NCBI RefSeq assembly: GCF_900044055.2
Contig: NZ_FCOX02000046.1
Span: forward strand, 1-64,000
DNA length: 64,000 bases
Reading direction: 5' to 3'
Origin: Caballeronia calidae
Lineage (GTDB): Bacteria > Pseudomonadota > Gammaproteobacteria > Burkholderiales > Burkholderiaceae
Every line of letters starts with the position of its first letter. Position 1 is the stretch's first letter. The notes under the pieces were generated by a model. It did no database searches. It saw only the letters and a program-made list of their open reading frames with translations, and was not told the origin of the DNA. The position numbers were made by a program, and so were the translations under genes. Of this stretch, positions 42,228 to 52,610 are shown piece by piece.

Positions 42228-43910
42228 TTAAGCGCTCGCAACAAGGGTCTCGGACCTCCTGCCTTCTTGCTCGCCCTTAGTGAACTGACGCGCCAATTTC
42301 TCACCAATCATCATGCAAGCGGCATTGATGTTGCCGCTGATAAGATGCGGCATGACCGACGCGTCTGCAATCCAAAGGTTTTCCACACCTCGGACCTTTA
42401 AGTCCGGCGTCACAACTGCATCATCGTCGATACCCATGCGGCATGTACCAGCCGGGTGGTAGGCTAAACCTGTACGATTTCTCACATACGCGCCCAGAGC
42501 TTCGTTAGAAATGGATAGCGCTCCCGGCTCGACCTCCTCCACAATCATTTCAGCCAGCGGAGCATTGCTGACAATCCGACGCAGAATTCCGATGCCTCGA
42601 ACCAGTGTTTCGACGTCGCGATCGTCGGATAGCAGATTTGGTTCGATTAAGGGAACAGCCTTCACGTCCGAACTCGCAAGGCGAATTTGCCCGCGGCTCA
42701 ACGGATAGCTCTTGTTTATGGACACAGAGAACGATGGATACTGAAGGACTTTAAGCCCCTTGTAGAAACTCGGATCATCAGAGTAGACGACACCGGCGAC
42801 CCCAAAGTGCATTTGGACGTCCGGCTCGGATTCTTCTGGCGAGGTTCTGAGAAAGGCCTGCGCCTCAGTTAAAGTTGCAATCGGTCCCTGTCCGGTCGAA
42901 AGATATTTCGCTAAGAATCTGCCTTTCTGCCATATTCCATGGGACGGGCTGTAGCTCGGCGCCTTGACTCGGAACGTCGGTCTGATAAGCGGATGCTCCA
43001 TTAAGTTACGGCCCACCGATGGAAGATCCAGTACTACATCAATGCCCAGTGCTTTAAGACTCTCAGCGTCACCAATGCCCGACAACATCAGAAGTTGCGG
43101 CGTATTTATGGCGCCGCCGCACAAGATTACCTTAGCTGCGCTGGCCTCAAGCATCACACCGTCCCATTCGAAGCTGACACCTGTCACACGCCCTTTTTCT
43201 ATGTTCAGCTTGTGAACCAAGGCCTCGGTTATTAGATGCAGGTTTTTACGTTGCAACGCCGGCTTCAAGAACGCATCCGCGGAACTCCAGCGCATTCCAC
43301 GGCGCTGGTTGAATTGACCATATCCGACCCCTTCTTGCTGCGCGCCGTTGTAGTCCGGTGTCCGATCGAATCCTGCCGCCTGCGCTGCTTGCAGAAACGC
43401 TTCCGTTAGCGGATGACAGTGGCGCACTTCACGTACAGACAACGGGCCGGACGCGCCACGAATTGAATAATCCGGCGAGGTAGCATAACCCGGTTCACAG
43501 CGCTCGATGATCCTGAACAAAGGCATAACGTCGTCCGCAGACCAGCCATAATTACCCATTGCAGCCCACCGATCATAGTCCGCGCGCGTTCCTCGCACAT
43601 AATTCATGCCATTTACGCTTCCGCTGCCACCAACCACGCGGCCTCTTCGCCAGTGGTCTGTTCGCATGTTGCGAGTGGGATCTGGCTGTGACCAGTATCC
43701 CCATTCGAATCGCGACATATCGAAGTAGTAGCTAAGTCCAAAAGGCTTCATCAACGCCACGTCACGTGGACCCGCCTCCAGAACAAGAACTCGACGGGAG
43801 GAATCTTCGCTGAGACGGCCAGCCAATACGCAGCCCGCGCTCCCTGCGCCAACAACGATGTAATCGAAAGAATTCAGATCGGGGAGCACTTCACTTTTCC
43901 AATGAGACAT
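42228..43910 (-). CDS. GMC-family FAD alcohol dehydrogenase/oxidase
   Basis: A 560-residue glucose-methanol-choline oxidoreductase. FAD motif 'YIVVGAGSAGCVLAGRLSED', GMC signatures 'GSGSVNGMNYVRG' and 'GGAINTPQLLMLSGIG', and the catalytic pair in 'GLAYHPAGTCRMG' (His) and 'ISGNINAACMMIGEKLA' (Asn). Similar to choline, alkanol and polyethylene-glycol dehydrogenases. It starts 9 bp after the aldehyde dehydrogenase stop, so the two act in series: alcohol to aldehyde, then to acid. Cytoplasmic or membrane-associated; the electron acceptor is unknown. Confidence 0.95.
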   Translation of the reverse strand: MSHWKSEVLPDLNSFDYIVVGAGSAGCVLAGRLSEDSSRRVLVLEAGPRDVALMKPFGLSYYFDMSRFEWGYWSQPDPTRNMRTDHWRRGRVVGGSGSVNGMNYVRGTRADYDRWAAMGNYGWSADDVMPLFRIIERCEPGYATSPDYSIRGASGPLSVREVRHCHPLTEAFLQAAQAAGFDRTPDYNGAQQEGVGYGQFNQRRGMRWSSADAFLKPALQRKNLHLITEALVHKLNIEKGRVTGVSFEWDGVMLEASAAKVILCGGAINTPQLLMLSGIGDAESLKALGIDVVLDLPSVGRNLMEHPLIRPTFRVKAPSYSPSHGIWQKGRFLAKYLSTGQGPIATLTEAQAFLRTSPEESEPDVQMHFGVAGVVYSDDPSFYKGLKVLQYPSFSVSINKSYPLSRGQIRLASSDVKAVPLIEPNLLSDDRDVETLVRGIGILRRIVSNAPLAEMIVEEVEPGALSISNEALGAYVRNRTGLAYHPAGTCRMGIDDDAVVTPDLKVRGVENLWIADASVMPHLISGNINAACMMIGEKLARQFTKGEQEGRRSETLVASA

Positions 43911-43919
43911 AGCGCTTGA

Positions 43920-45407
43920 CTACCGCTGCACGAAGGGGTTGGATGGCGCGCCAGCAGCCGTCGATATCATCACCGTCTTGGTCTCAAGATATTCTCGAAC
44001 GGCGTCGATTCCGTACTCCCGACCCAAGCCCGACTGCTTCATCCCGCCAATCGGCGCGATCACGCTGTATGCCCGGTATGTATTGACCCAAACCAACCCG
44101 GAATGAATCGCCTTTGACATACGAACGGCCCGGCCGATGTCGCGCGTCCATACGCCTGCCGCCAGACCATAGATCACATCGTTGCCGATTTCGATGGCGT
44201 CCTTCTCTGTTTCGAATCCGATGATGGACAGAATTGGACCGAATACTTCTTCCTGCGCAATGCGCATCTTGTTGGACACATCTGTGAAGATAGTAGGCTC
44301 GACGAATTGCCCACCATTTAAGCGTGGACCGGACGCCGGATTCCCCCCGAGGATGCACCGAGCGCCCTCTTGCTTTGCCAACTCGATGTAATGCAGTACC
44401 TTTTCGTACTGAGGCTTGGTTGCGATCGGTCCGATGTTGGTATCCGCTCGCTTTGGATCGCCTAGCTTAAGGTCTTTGGCGATCGAAAGAAGACGATCCG
44501 TGAACGCCTCGCGAATTGAATTTTGAACAAGCAACCGAGATCCGGCGGTGCACATCTGTCCAGCGGCAGCAAAAATGCCAGAGACCACGCCAATGCACGC
44601 CGCGTCAAGATCCGCATCCTCGAATACTATATTCGGCGACTTTCCGCCCAGTTCCATCGCCACTCGTTTTAGCGAGCGCGCTGCCGCCTGGTAGATATTT
44701 GCGCCTGTCTTGTCTGAGCCGGTGAAAGCTATCATTGCCACATCCCGGTGCTCTACCAATGCCGGGCCTATTTCCTGTCCTGTCCCTGTCACGACGTTGA
44801 TAACGCCATCTGGTAGCCCTGCCTCTTTCGTCAGCGCAGCGAGCTCAAGTGAACTGACTGACGCAAACTCAGAGGGCTTGAGCACAACGGCGCAACCGGC
44901 GGCGAGGGCTGGGGCACACTTCGCCGCAAAGAACGTCAACGGTGTATTCCAAGACGTTAAAGCTGCAACGACACCAACAGGCTCTTTGTATGTCATTGCC
45001 AGCATGTCCGGTTTGTCGATAGGTAGTACGGCGCCTTCGATTTTGTCGGCAAGTCCAGCGAAGTAATACCAGTGCTCCGGAAGATATTTTAGCTGCCCCT
45101 GCATCTCCGCCAAGATCTTACCGTTGTCACGCGTCTCAATCTCCGCGAGACGCTGTGCGTGGCGTGGATCGGCAAGTAAATCACCAATGCGGCGCAACAC
45201 CTGTCCACGCTGCGTAGCGGTCATTCGACTCCATGGACCCTCATACATCGCGTGCCGCGCTGCCGAAACTGCGAGATCAACGTCGTCACTCGTGCCTCGT
45301 GCAATCCGAGCCCACGGCTTTCCTTCATACGGATCAAACGTCTCAAGCCATTCGCCCTTCGCCGGGGGCACCGAAGCGCCGTTGATCCAATGTTGATAAT
45401 CGTTCAT
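43920..45407 (-). CDS. Aldehyde dehydrogenase
   Basis: A 495-residue NAD(P)-dependent aldehyde dehydrogenase. Cofactor and active-site motifs are intact: 'LTSWNTPLTFFAAKCAPALA', 'IAFTGSDKTG', 'VAMELGGKSPNIVFEDAD' (catalytic Glu), 'AGQMCTAGSRLLVQ' (catalytic Cys) and 'EEVFGPILSIIGF'. First gene of the alcohol-oxidation unit; about 1.3 kb upstream lies an AraC regulator on the same strand. Confidence 0.95.
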   Translation of the reverse strand: MNDYQHWINGASVPPAKGEWLETFDPYEGKPWARIARGTSDDVDLAVSAARHAMYEGPWSRMTATQRGQVLRRIGDLLADPRHAQRLAEIETRDNGKILAEMQGQLKYLPEHWYYFAGLADKIEGAVLPIDKPDMLAMTYKEPVGVVAALTSWNTPLTFFAAKCAPALAAGCAVVLKPSEFASVSSLELAALTKEAGLPDGVINVVTGTGQEIGPALVEHRDVAMIAFTGSDKTGANIYQAAARSLKRVAMELGGKSPNIVFEDADLDAACIGVVSGIFAAAGQMCTAGSRLLVQNSIREAFTDRLLSIAKDLKLGDPKRADTNIGPIATKPQYEKVLHYIELAKQEGARCILGGNPASGPRLNGGQFVEPTIFTDVSNKMRIAQEEVFGPILSIIGFETEKDAIEIGNDVIYGLAAGVWTRDIGRAVRMSKAIHSGLVWVNTYRAYSVIAPIGGMKQSGLGREYGIDAVREYLETKTVMISTAAGAPSNPFVQR

Positions 45408-46739
45408 TCTGAAGTTCTCAAGAGAATCATTGAGTTCAACCGCGCGATGGTATTCGCGCGGTTGGGACCGGGAACAAAATCAAAATACGACTAGAGTCAC
45501 GTTTCCGATCTCCTGCGAATACGTTCTTAGTCGTATGGATGCGTAGGGAGCTTTCGCCCGTTCCACCAAATATAAAAGACCTCCATTCCAATTGCGCGAC
45601 TCAGCACGACAGAATGGATGGTCTGGTTGCGCCAACGCAAGCCGCAGCCTGCGGTACGTCTCGCGGGTCGAGTTCAGCGGCCTCTACGTCGCTGGATAGT
45701 CGCCAGGGCTGAGCCGCTAGTGGAAGCGTTCGTCGTGCTTCTTATACGCGGCAAGACGGCTCGAGGCAGTGAGTTCACCGCAGCCGAACTCATCGACGTG
45801 GTGCTCGACCGGAATTGTTCTTTTGGGTCTGGACCGAAGGCGACGTCCTGATTTCCTCTCCGCAGAGCAGGTGCGACCGTACGGGAAAATCGCGAAGGCC
45901 ATCAGAGGGGCCGGCGAGACGAGTCGCTGACGGACGCTAGTGCAAAAGCAGCACGAAGAACTGGCGGCTGCGCAACAATCTGCTGGAAAGTCGGCAACTG
46001 AACCGGGCACGCCCTTCTAACTGTCGTTTTGGAAGCTAAGGGCTGCCCTTGAACGATTGAAAACAACTGAGAGGAATTACCGCTGTGGTTGGTGCCGGCA
46101 ACATACCCGCGCCACCGTCAGCGGCTTGCCGCCGACACCAACGGATCCGGAAAACTGCGACGGCTTGTCACTATGCCGATGAGACGATAGTGCACTGCCC
46201 GTATCGAGGGCATCAACGCCGACGACGACGGAATGATGTCTTCCTCGGAAAGGCAAGCGCTGGGCAACTCACGACTTGACCCTTTCGGCGTCTTGTAAGC
46301 ACTCCGCTGGCAGTCGAACGCGCTTCGTCGCGGGGGATTGACGACGAGAAGCCGTTCGCGCCATCAGCACTGCCCGCTGTGCTCAACGTTGGCCCGAACA
46401 TGGTCAAAGTGGAGCTACTTGGACTACATGCGTCTATCGGCACGACAAAAGAGTGGCAATTCAGGTAGTTTGCATCATGCGGTTCACGTCTTTGGTCCAC
46501 GTGGTATTCGGGCTGAAGGCGGGAAAGCATCAGGACATTAGCCCTTTATACATCCGTGAGCGAATCTGTACGACGAGGCCTCGCTGCTTGGACCGCTCGG
46601 ATTGGGGTGACATGCTGGTGCTTGCTAGCGATGTCTCGCAGCTCGCGCCGCGCATAAGAGGCAGTTCACTTATCGATAGCGCGGCCGCGAAACCCGCGTA
46701 GGATGCGGCTGACCTGGCAACATTCCCACCGCATGTCAA
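45408..46739. other. Long gene-free stretch between the alcohol-oxidation unit and the AraC gene
   Basis: About 1.3 kb with no intact gene. Several short frames have no recognisable domain; the part from 45830 reads 'RRRPDFLSAEQVRPYGKIAK' followed by stops and could be debris of an old gene, which I could not identify. The part next to 45408 should hold the promoter of the aldehyde dehydrogenase unit. Confidence 0.4.
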
Positions 46740-47687
46740 TTACGCCTGCTGTTTAACCAGCACGTGAGGCGCAACCCCGTAAGTCTTCTTGAAGACACGA
46801 CTGAAGTGAGACAAGTCGCTGAAGCCGCAGGCAATAGCCACATCAGCAATGCGTTTCGAGCGTCCTTCTAAAATCCACACGTGACTTGCTTCCAATCGCT
46901 TCTGCCATAACCACCGCACAGCTGTCGTTCCGTGCGATGCGAAGACTCGGTTCAGGGTGCGCCGCGACACGCCTATCGCGTTAGAAAGTTTATCTACGTC
47001 AAGCTCCGGGTCGCCCAAATTTGCCTCAATGTGCTTTTTGGCCCGATGTAATACGTCTTCGTGTCTATTAAGAAGACTCTTAACTCCGTGAAACTCAGTT
47101 TCGATAGATGCGGCCAGCATGTCGATGACCGACGATGCCAGTTTCGACGCAGCACAGGGTTCGAGGTCTGCGTTTACATTCGCCGCACCCCAGATGACGG
47201 TGCCGGCCAACGATCCCATCGCCGAGTTACCGTCGAGCGCCATCGCAGTGAGGTTTTCGACGTCCGGCAATCGACAGAGCATCTGCTTGCGGGGAATCTT
47301 CAGTAAAATGATTCGATAGTCGGTTGAAAAATTGTATTTGTATGCCTTTGCTGTGTCGCAGAGAAGGATGTCCCCGGCGTCTTGGGAAGTTTGACGGCCA
47401 TTTTGTTCAAACGACGCACGGCCCTCAACTAAAAGGCTAGCCAGAATATCATCGCTGGGATTGCGGCTGAGAGCGGCGGGCGTCCTGATGTACTGCAAGC
47501 CCGATGCCGCAATGTCACCCACGCCTAGCAACCCTATCGGCTTTTGGGTGACACGTGCATGGAACCGGTCGGAAGAATCCGCGAAGAAGGGGCGGTCCAC
47601 GTCGCAGTAGAAGCGTGAAAGGAACTCGTGATAGCAGGTGAGTCGTCGAGAAGACTGCACGACCGAAGTGTCGAATTCTTCAATCAT
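46740..47687 (-). CDS. AraC-family transcriptional regulator
   Basis: A 315-residue regulator. The C-terminal 100 residues hold two helix-turn-helix units: 'DVDKLSNAIGVSRRTLNRVF' and 'RIADVAIACGFSDLSHFSRV' followed by 'FKKTYGVAPH'. The N-terminal 170 residues resemble the AraC-binding-like domain 2 (cupin-like effector domain of the FeaR/AlkR type). It is on the same strand as, and upstream of, the ALDH-GMC-SDR-hydrolase unit, which it probably activates. Confidence 0.92.
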   Translation of the reverse strand: MIEEFDTSVVQSSRRLTCYHEFLSRFYCDVDRPFFADSSDRFHARVTQKPIGLLGVGDIAASGLQYIRTPAALSRNPSDDILASLLVEGRASFEQNGRQTSQDAGDILLCDTAKAYKYNFSTDYRIILLKIPRKQMLCRLPDVENLTAMALDGNSAMGSLAGTVIWGAANVNADLEPCAASKLASSVIDMLAASIETEFHGVKSLLNRHEDVLHRAKKHIEANLGDPELDVDKLSNAIGVSRRTLNRVFASHGTTAVRWLWQKRLEASHVWILEGRSKRIADVAIACGFSDLSHFSRVFKKTYGVAPHVLVKQQA

Positions 47688-48656
47688 TGCTTCAATAAGA
47701 GCGATACGTTGTCTGGCCGAACTTTCCTCCGCGACAATAAATCGGGAAATTTCATCTGGCTATTCGAGCAAACCCGGGGAGCCCTGCGGTGGGTGACCTA
47801 CCTCCGTGGACAGTTAAGGAAGCACCTGATCGAAAGACCAACTGCTCGATGCGCCGATGCAGTGGATATCGTGCAATCACCTGAGTCGCCAGAGCGTACA
47901 GGCGAAGAGTTCCGCGTTGCACTCGCCCAAAGCCTTATTAGATATCCTTATGATGAGGATCAGGTTCCCGAGATTTGGACCGACTCCCCAACCGCGACGG
48001 GATTTGCGCCTTTGTTCGTTTAACTGCGGATTGTATGCGCCGTTACTATCCCCGGAGTCGGTACCGGAGCTAACGCCAAGAGTAATGAAATGGACGCCCC
48101 ACCCCGAACGGCGTCAATCTGCTTAGGTGGAAGAAATCCAGCGGCGGCAAGAACGTGCTGAAGTCCGTTGAAAACGCTCGATCTTGAACCTGAGATTTCG
48201 GCTGATCGCCGCGGCGTGGTTTTTGGTCTCGACCACGGGAACGGCTTGGTCGATTGTATGATTTAAGCACGGCGCACTTGAGTCATACTTCTGGTCGACT
48301 CTTCGTGCAGACGACGCCAGGAGGTTAAAGACCTTCCACGATGGATTCAACCGCATTCACGCGATCGCCCACCAAAAGCTGCTGGCGCATCCGGCGTCCC
48401 GCCTCGAACTGACGACGGCCGATTTTACGAGAGGTTGAAGGCGCAGCTCTAAGGGCAAGCACCTGCCGGCACCGTCGTCGCGGGCGCGAGAACATGCTGC
48501 CGCATGCGTAGGCATCGGCTCGCACTTCCTGTGCGCCACACGCGGCGGCGATCAGCCCCTTCCGGGCGTCGACAACGCCATTGTCGACGCCCAGCTGAGC
48601 GTTACGACCCTCCTCGACCTCGCTTCGGTGTTCTTCCGAGCTCCGCTTCGCCGCGC
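47688..48656. other. Gene-free stretch between the AraC gene and pntB
   Basis: About 970 bp without an intact gene. One plus-strand piece (about 48270-48437) reads 'ESYFWSTLRADDARRLKTF' and 'HDGFNRIHAIAHQKLLAHPA' up to a stop, which looks like the C-terminal half of a small hypothetical protein (perhaps DUF1488-like), but an in-frame stop precedes it. The rest shows nothing recognisable. Confidence 0.35.
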
Positions 48657-50069
48657 TCAGGCTTTCAACACCCCGAAGATCTCACTCAACATCATCTTGG
48701 CATCGCCGAACAGCATGCGATTGTTGTCCTTGTAGAAGAGCGGGTTGTCCACGCCGGCATAGCCCGAGGCCATGCTGCGTTTCATCACGATCGAGGTCTT
48801 GGCCTTCCAGACCTCCAGCACCGGCATGCCGGCGATCGGGCTCGCCGGGTCCTCCTGCGCAGCCGGGTTCACGATGTCGTTCGCGCCGATAACCATTGAC
48901 ACGTCCGCCTCGCGGAAGTCAGCGTTGATCTCGTCCATCTCCATCACGATGTTGTAGGGCACCTTCGCTTCGGCCAGCAGCACGTTCATGTGGCCCGGCA
49001 TGCGACCCGCCACCGGATGAATCGCGAACCGCACATCGACGCCCTTTTCGCGCAACAGCCTGGTGAGTTCGAACACCGTGTGCTGGGCCTGCGCCACGGC
49101 CATGCCGTAGCCGGGCACGATGATTACGCTCTTCGCATCGCGCAGCAGCTCGGCGGTTTCGGCGGCGCTCACTGCCACCACCTCGCCGGCCGGCTGCGCA
49201 CCGGCGCCCACCGGTGCCGATACGCCGCTACCGGTACCGAAGCCGCCGGCAATCACGCTGATGAAGTTGCGATTCATCGCGCGGCACATGATGTACGACA
49301 GGATCGCGCCCGACGAGCCCACCAGCGCGCCGATCACGATCAACAGGTCGTTGCTGAGCATGAAGCCGGTGGCCGCCGCCGCCCAGCCTGAGTAGCTGTT
49401 GAGCATCGACACCACCACGGGCATGTCGGCGCCGCCAATCGCCATCACCATGTGCACACCGAACAGCAGCGAAATCGCCGCCATCACGACGAGCGCCGTC
49501 ATGCCATCCTGAATCGTCTCTGCATGCAGGAACGTACGGCCGAACACGATCACCACCAGCAGCGCGGCGAGGTTCAGCCAGTGCCGTGCCGGTAGCAGCA
49601 GCGGTTTGCCTCCGATCTTGCCCGACAGCTTGCCGAACGCAATGACCGAGCCCGCGAAAGTCACCGCACCGATCAGGATGCCCACATAAATCTCGACTTC
49701 GTGGATCGCCTTCTCGGCGCCGGCGAACTGCACGGAGGTGTCGATATAGCTGGCGAAGCCCACCAGGCAGGCCGCCAGGCCAACCAGGCTGTGCATCAGC
49801 GCGACCAGCTCGGGCATCTGCGTCATCTGCACCTTCTTCGCGGCGAACAGGCCGACCGCGCCGCCGACGACCAGCGCAGCGAGAACGTACGGAATGCCTT
49901 CGGCCGACACGCGCGGACCGAGCACGGTGGCCAGCACCGCGATGAGCATGCCAATCATGCCGAGCAGGTTTCCGCGGCGCGCGGTTTCGGGATTGGCCAG
50001 TCCGCCAAGGCTCAGGATGAAGAGAATTGCCGCGCCGATATAGGAGACGGTAGTCAGGTTGGAAGTCAT
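48657..50069 (-). CDS. pntB: NAD(P) transhydrogenase subunit beta
   Basis: A 470-residue subunit with about eight to nine membrane helices (residues 1-270) and a soluble NADPH-binding domain (residues 300-470): 'SVIIVPGYGMAVAQAQHTVF', 'FAIHPVAGRMPGHMNVLLAE', 'MVIGANDIVNPAAQEDPASP' and 'RSMASGYAGVDNPLFY'. With PntA it uses the proton gradient to make NADPH from NADH. It follows pntA by 13 bp. Its codon use is strongly GC-ending, unlike the surrounding accessory genes, which suggests core chromosome here. Confidence 0.97.
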   Translation of the reverse strand: MTSNLTTVSYIGAAILFILSLGGLANPETARRGNLLGMIGMLIAVLATVLGPRVSAEGIPYVLAALVVGGAVGLFAAKKVQMTQMPELVALMHSLVGLAACLVGFASYIDTSVQFAGAEKAIHEVEIYVGILIGAVTFAGSVIAFGKLSGKIGGKPLLLPARHWLNLAALLVVIVFGRTFLHAETIQDGMTALVVMAAISLLFGVHMVMAIGGADMPVVVSMLNSYSGWAAAATGFMLSNDLLIVIGALVGSSGAILSYIMCRAMNRNFISVIAGGFGTGSGVSAPVGAGAQPAGEVVAVSAAETAELLRDAKSVIIVPGYGMAVAQAQHTVFELTRLLREKGVDVRFAIHPVAGRMPGHMNVLLAEAKVPYNIVMEMDEINADFREADVSMVIGANDIVNPAAQEDPASPIAGMPVLEVWKAKTSIVMKRSMASGYAGVDNPLFYKDNNRMLFGDAKMMLSEIFGVLKA

Positions 50070-50082
50070 CGTTGTCGTCCCC

Positions 50083-51684
50083 TTATTTGCGGAACATCGC
50101 CAGCATGCGCCGCGTCACCGCGAAGCCGCCGAACATGTTGACGGCCGTGAGTGCCAACGCGCCCACGGCCAAGCCCAGGATCAGCCCCGACGGCCGGTCT
50201 CCTGCGCCTGCGGTCAGTTCGCCCAGCGGTGGTGCGATCTGCACGAGCGCACCGATGGCGATGATCGACGAGATCGCGTTGGTCACGCTCATCAGCGGCG
50301 TGTGCAGCGACGGCGTGACATTCCAGATCACCATGTAGCCGATGAAGCAGGCCAGCACGAACACCGTGAAGTGCGACAGGAACGTGGCCGGCGCAAACAG
50401 CCCCACCAGCAAGAACGCCAGTGCACCGATGCCGAACACGACGGCCAGCGACCTCGCCGACATCGGCTCGCTCTGGCCGTGGCCGTTGCTCTTTTTGGGC
50501 GCGGCCACTGCCGGCGCGGCTGACTGAGGCTTGGGGGCGACGGCCGGCTGCTTGATCGGCGGAGGCGGCCAGGTGATGTTGCCTTCCTTGATGACCGTGA
50601 GGCCACGGATGGCGTCATCGTCGAAGTCGACGTTGATCGTGCCGTCCTTGGTCTTGCACAGTTCCTCGACCACGCGCAGCAGGTTGTTGCCATACAACGT
50701 GGACGACTGCCGCGCCAGGCGCGAGGCGAGATCCGTGTAGCCGACGATCGTCACGCCGTGACGCACCACGGCCTCGCCGGGCACGGTCAATTCGCAGTTG
50801 CCGCCTTGCTCCGCTGCCATGTCCACGATCACGCTGCCCGGCATCATCGACTGCACCATCTCGGCGGTGATGAGCTTCGGAGCCGGCTTGCCGGGAATCA
50901 GTGCGGTCGTGATGATGATGTCCGCGTCCCTGGCCTGCTGCGCGTACATCGCGCGCTGCGCTTGCTGGAAGCCCTCGCTCATGACCTTGGCGTAGCCACC
51001 ACCGCCCGAGCCTTCCTCGTCGTAGTCCACCTTGACGAATTCGCCACCCAGGGATTTGACCTGGTCGGCCACCTCGGCGCGCGTGTCGTTGGCGCGCACG
51101 ATCGCACCGAGACTGGCCGCGGTGCCGATTGCAGCCAGGCCCGCGACGCCCGCGCCGGCGATGAAGACCTTGGCAGGCGGGACCTTGCCGGCGGCAGTGA
51201 CCTGACCGTTCAGGAAGCGGCCGAAAGCATGGGCTGCCTCGATCACCGCACGGTAGCCGCTGATGCCGGCCATCGAGGTGAGCGCGTCCATCTTCTGCGC
51301 GCGTGACAGCGTGCGCGGCAGCGAGTCGATGGCTAGTACGGTAGCCCGTTTCGCGGCGAGTTGCTGCATCAATTCGGGATTCTGGGCCGGCCAGACAAAG
51401 CCGATCAACGTGCTGCCCTCGCGCATGAGCGCCACTTCCTCGCTGCTCGGGGCGCGCACCTTGAAAACGATATCGCTGCGAGCCCACAGTTCGGCGGCCG
51501 ACGCCACGACCTCGGCACCGGCCGCGCGATAGTCGTCATCGCCAAAGTTCGCACCTGCTCCGGCGCCGCTTTGCACGGCAACCGACAACCCAAGCTTGAT
51601 CAGTTTCTCGACCACCTCGGGCACGCTTGCTACACGCCGCTCCCCGGTGGCTGTCTCCTGAGGAATTCCAATCAGAAATGTCAT
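50083..51684 (-). CDS. pntA: NAD(P) transhydrogenase subunit alpha (full-length)
   Basis: A 533-residue subunit starting at the ATG at 51684 ('MTFLIGIPQETATGERRVAS'). The soluble NAD domain (1-380) has 'ALTSMAGISGYRAVIEAAH', 'AGVAGLAAIGTAASLGAIVR', 'VADQVKSLGGEFVKVD' and 'PGEAVVRHGVTIVGYTDLAS'. A Pro/Ala-rich linker (about 400-430) leads to a C-terminal membrane part (430-533), so the PntAA and PntAB parts are fused as in Escherichia coli. The plausible role in this window is NADPH supply. Confidence 0.96.
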   Translation of the reverse strand: MTFLIGIPQETATGERRVASVPEVVEKLIKLGLSVAVQSGAGAGANFGDDDYRAAGAEVVASAAELWARSDIVFKVRAPSSEEVALMREGSTLIGFVWPAQNPELMQQLAAKRATVLAIDSLPRTLSRAQKMDALTSMAGISGYRAVIEAAHAFGRFLNGQVTAAGKVPPAKVFIAGAGVAGLAAIGTAASLGAIVRANDTRAEVADQVKSLGGEFVKVDYDEEGSGGGGYAKVMSEGFQQAQRAMYAQQARDADIIITTALIPGKPAPKLITAEMVQSMMPGSVIVDMAAEQGGNCELTVPGEAVVRHGVTIVGYTDLASRLARQSSTLYGNNLLRVVEELCKTKDGTINVDFDDDAIRGLTVIKEGNITWPPPPIKQPAVAPKPQSAAPAVAAPKKSNGHGQSEPMSARSLAVVFGIGALAFLLVGLFAPATFLSHFTVFVLACFIGYMVIWNVTPSLHTPLMSVTNAISSIIAIGALVQIAPPLGELTAGAGDRPSGLILGLAVGALALTAVNMFGGFAVTRRMLAMFRK

Positions 51685-52254
51685 GTTGTCAATTGAGGTA
51701 ATGGCGATCGCTAGGAACTCTGGTCTGTGCTTCAGCTCTTGTTGCCTAAGGAGCACGAACAATTCCGACACCTCGAGATACCCGCGTGCACTTCGAGGTG
51801 TCGGAATTGATCAACGACGGTAAGGAAGAGCAAAGAGTCTGTGGTGCGGTGCAGCAATCGCCATTCTAAGGTGGAGCCGACGTATGTCAATCGTTTGTTT
51901 GTGGAAGCCGCCTATGTCTCGAAATCGTATTGGCGAACACCCTATTGTCATGGGCGCTTCCGCACCTTACTAGGTACAAACCCGCACAAGATGTGCGCTC
52001 TTGTCGCAATCGTCAAGAATTCGCATACAGCTTGGAGCAACGCACCAAAAGCCAATTGCAATCCCGTCGCCCGATGGCATGCGGGACAAGCCGTCCAGGA
52101 GCAATTCGTACGCAAAGTCCAGACGTCGGGCGATTCCCGTTTTATTGAGTGATCCCTTGTCGCGTATATCGAAACAAGCCAGCCATTTCCGAGTTGGTAT
52201 TGGTCGCCGCGCCGCTTGCCCAAGGTGGGCATGCAGTTGTCCGAAGCGCGAATG
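51685..52254. other. Gene-free stretch upstream of pntA
   Basis: About 570 bp. It contains the presumed pntA promoter. An inverted repeat around 51752-51806 (CACGAACAATTCCGACACCT against AGGTGTCGGAATTG, 30 bases apart) is visible. No gene is recognised. Confidence 0.4.
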
Positions 52255-52610
52255 CAGAGGAAGCGCAGAAGTCCGGTCACATCGTTACGACTGCGTCCGT
52301 AGCCGCGCACAAGGTGTTCCCTTCGTCGGCTGTCTATTCGGCCACCCAGTACGCCGTGCGCGCGTTGTCAAGGGACCTCCTCAAGAAGTTAACCCTACAA
52401 CATCCGAACCACGCTCATCTCGCCGGGAGCAGTTACGAGGGAGCTTCTTCACCACATCAGCGACGCGGACGTTCAAATAGCCAATCGAGAATACGTCAAT
52501 CGCGTGGGCATTCCCCAAAGCAGTTACGCCCGAATGTTCGCATTCGCGGTGAGCCAGCCGGACGACGTGGACCGGATGAAGTGATCTTCTGTCGGCGCAA
52601 GAACTATAAA
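52255..52610 (+). pseudogene. Broken SDR gene, paralog of the SDR at 28529
   Basis: The C-terminal half of an SDR in shifting frames: 'KSGHIVTTASVAAHKVFPSS' and 'AVYSATQYAVRALS' match 'KSGHIISTASVAAYKIFPSA' of the intact gene, with catalytic Lys changed to Gln (YSATQ). Then come 'ELLHHISDADVQIANREYVN' and 'RVGIPQSSYARMFAFAVSQP' followed by 'DDVDRMK' and a stop. The N-terminal Rossmann half is missing and at least two frameshifts occur. The next 310 bp to the esterase gene hold nothing recognisable. Confidence 0.8.

Noticed and set aside
45830..46018. Possible transposase debris ('FLSAEQVRPYG')
   Set aside because: The match to a Tn3-type N-terminal domain is too short, and no catalytic motif or inverted repeat was found.
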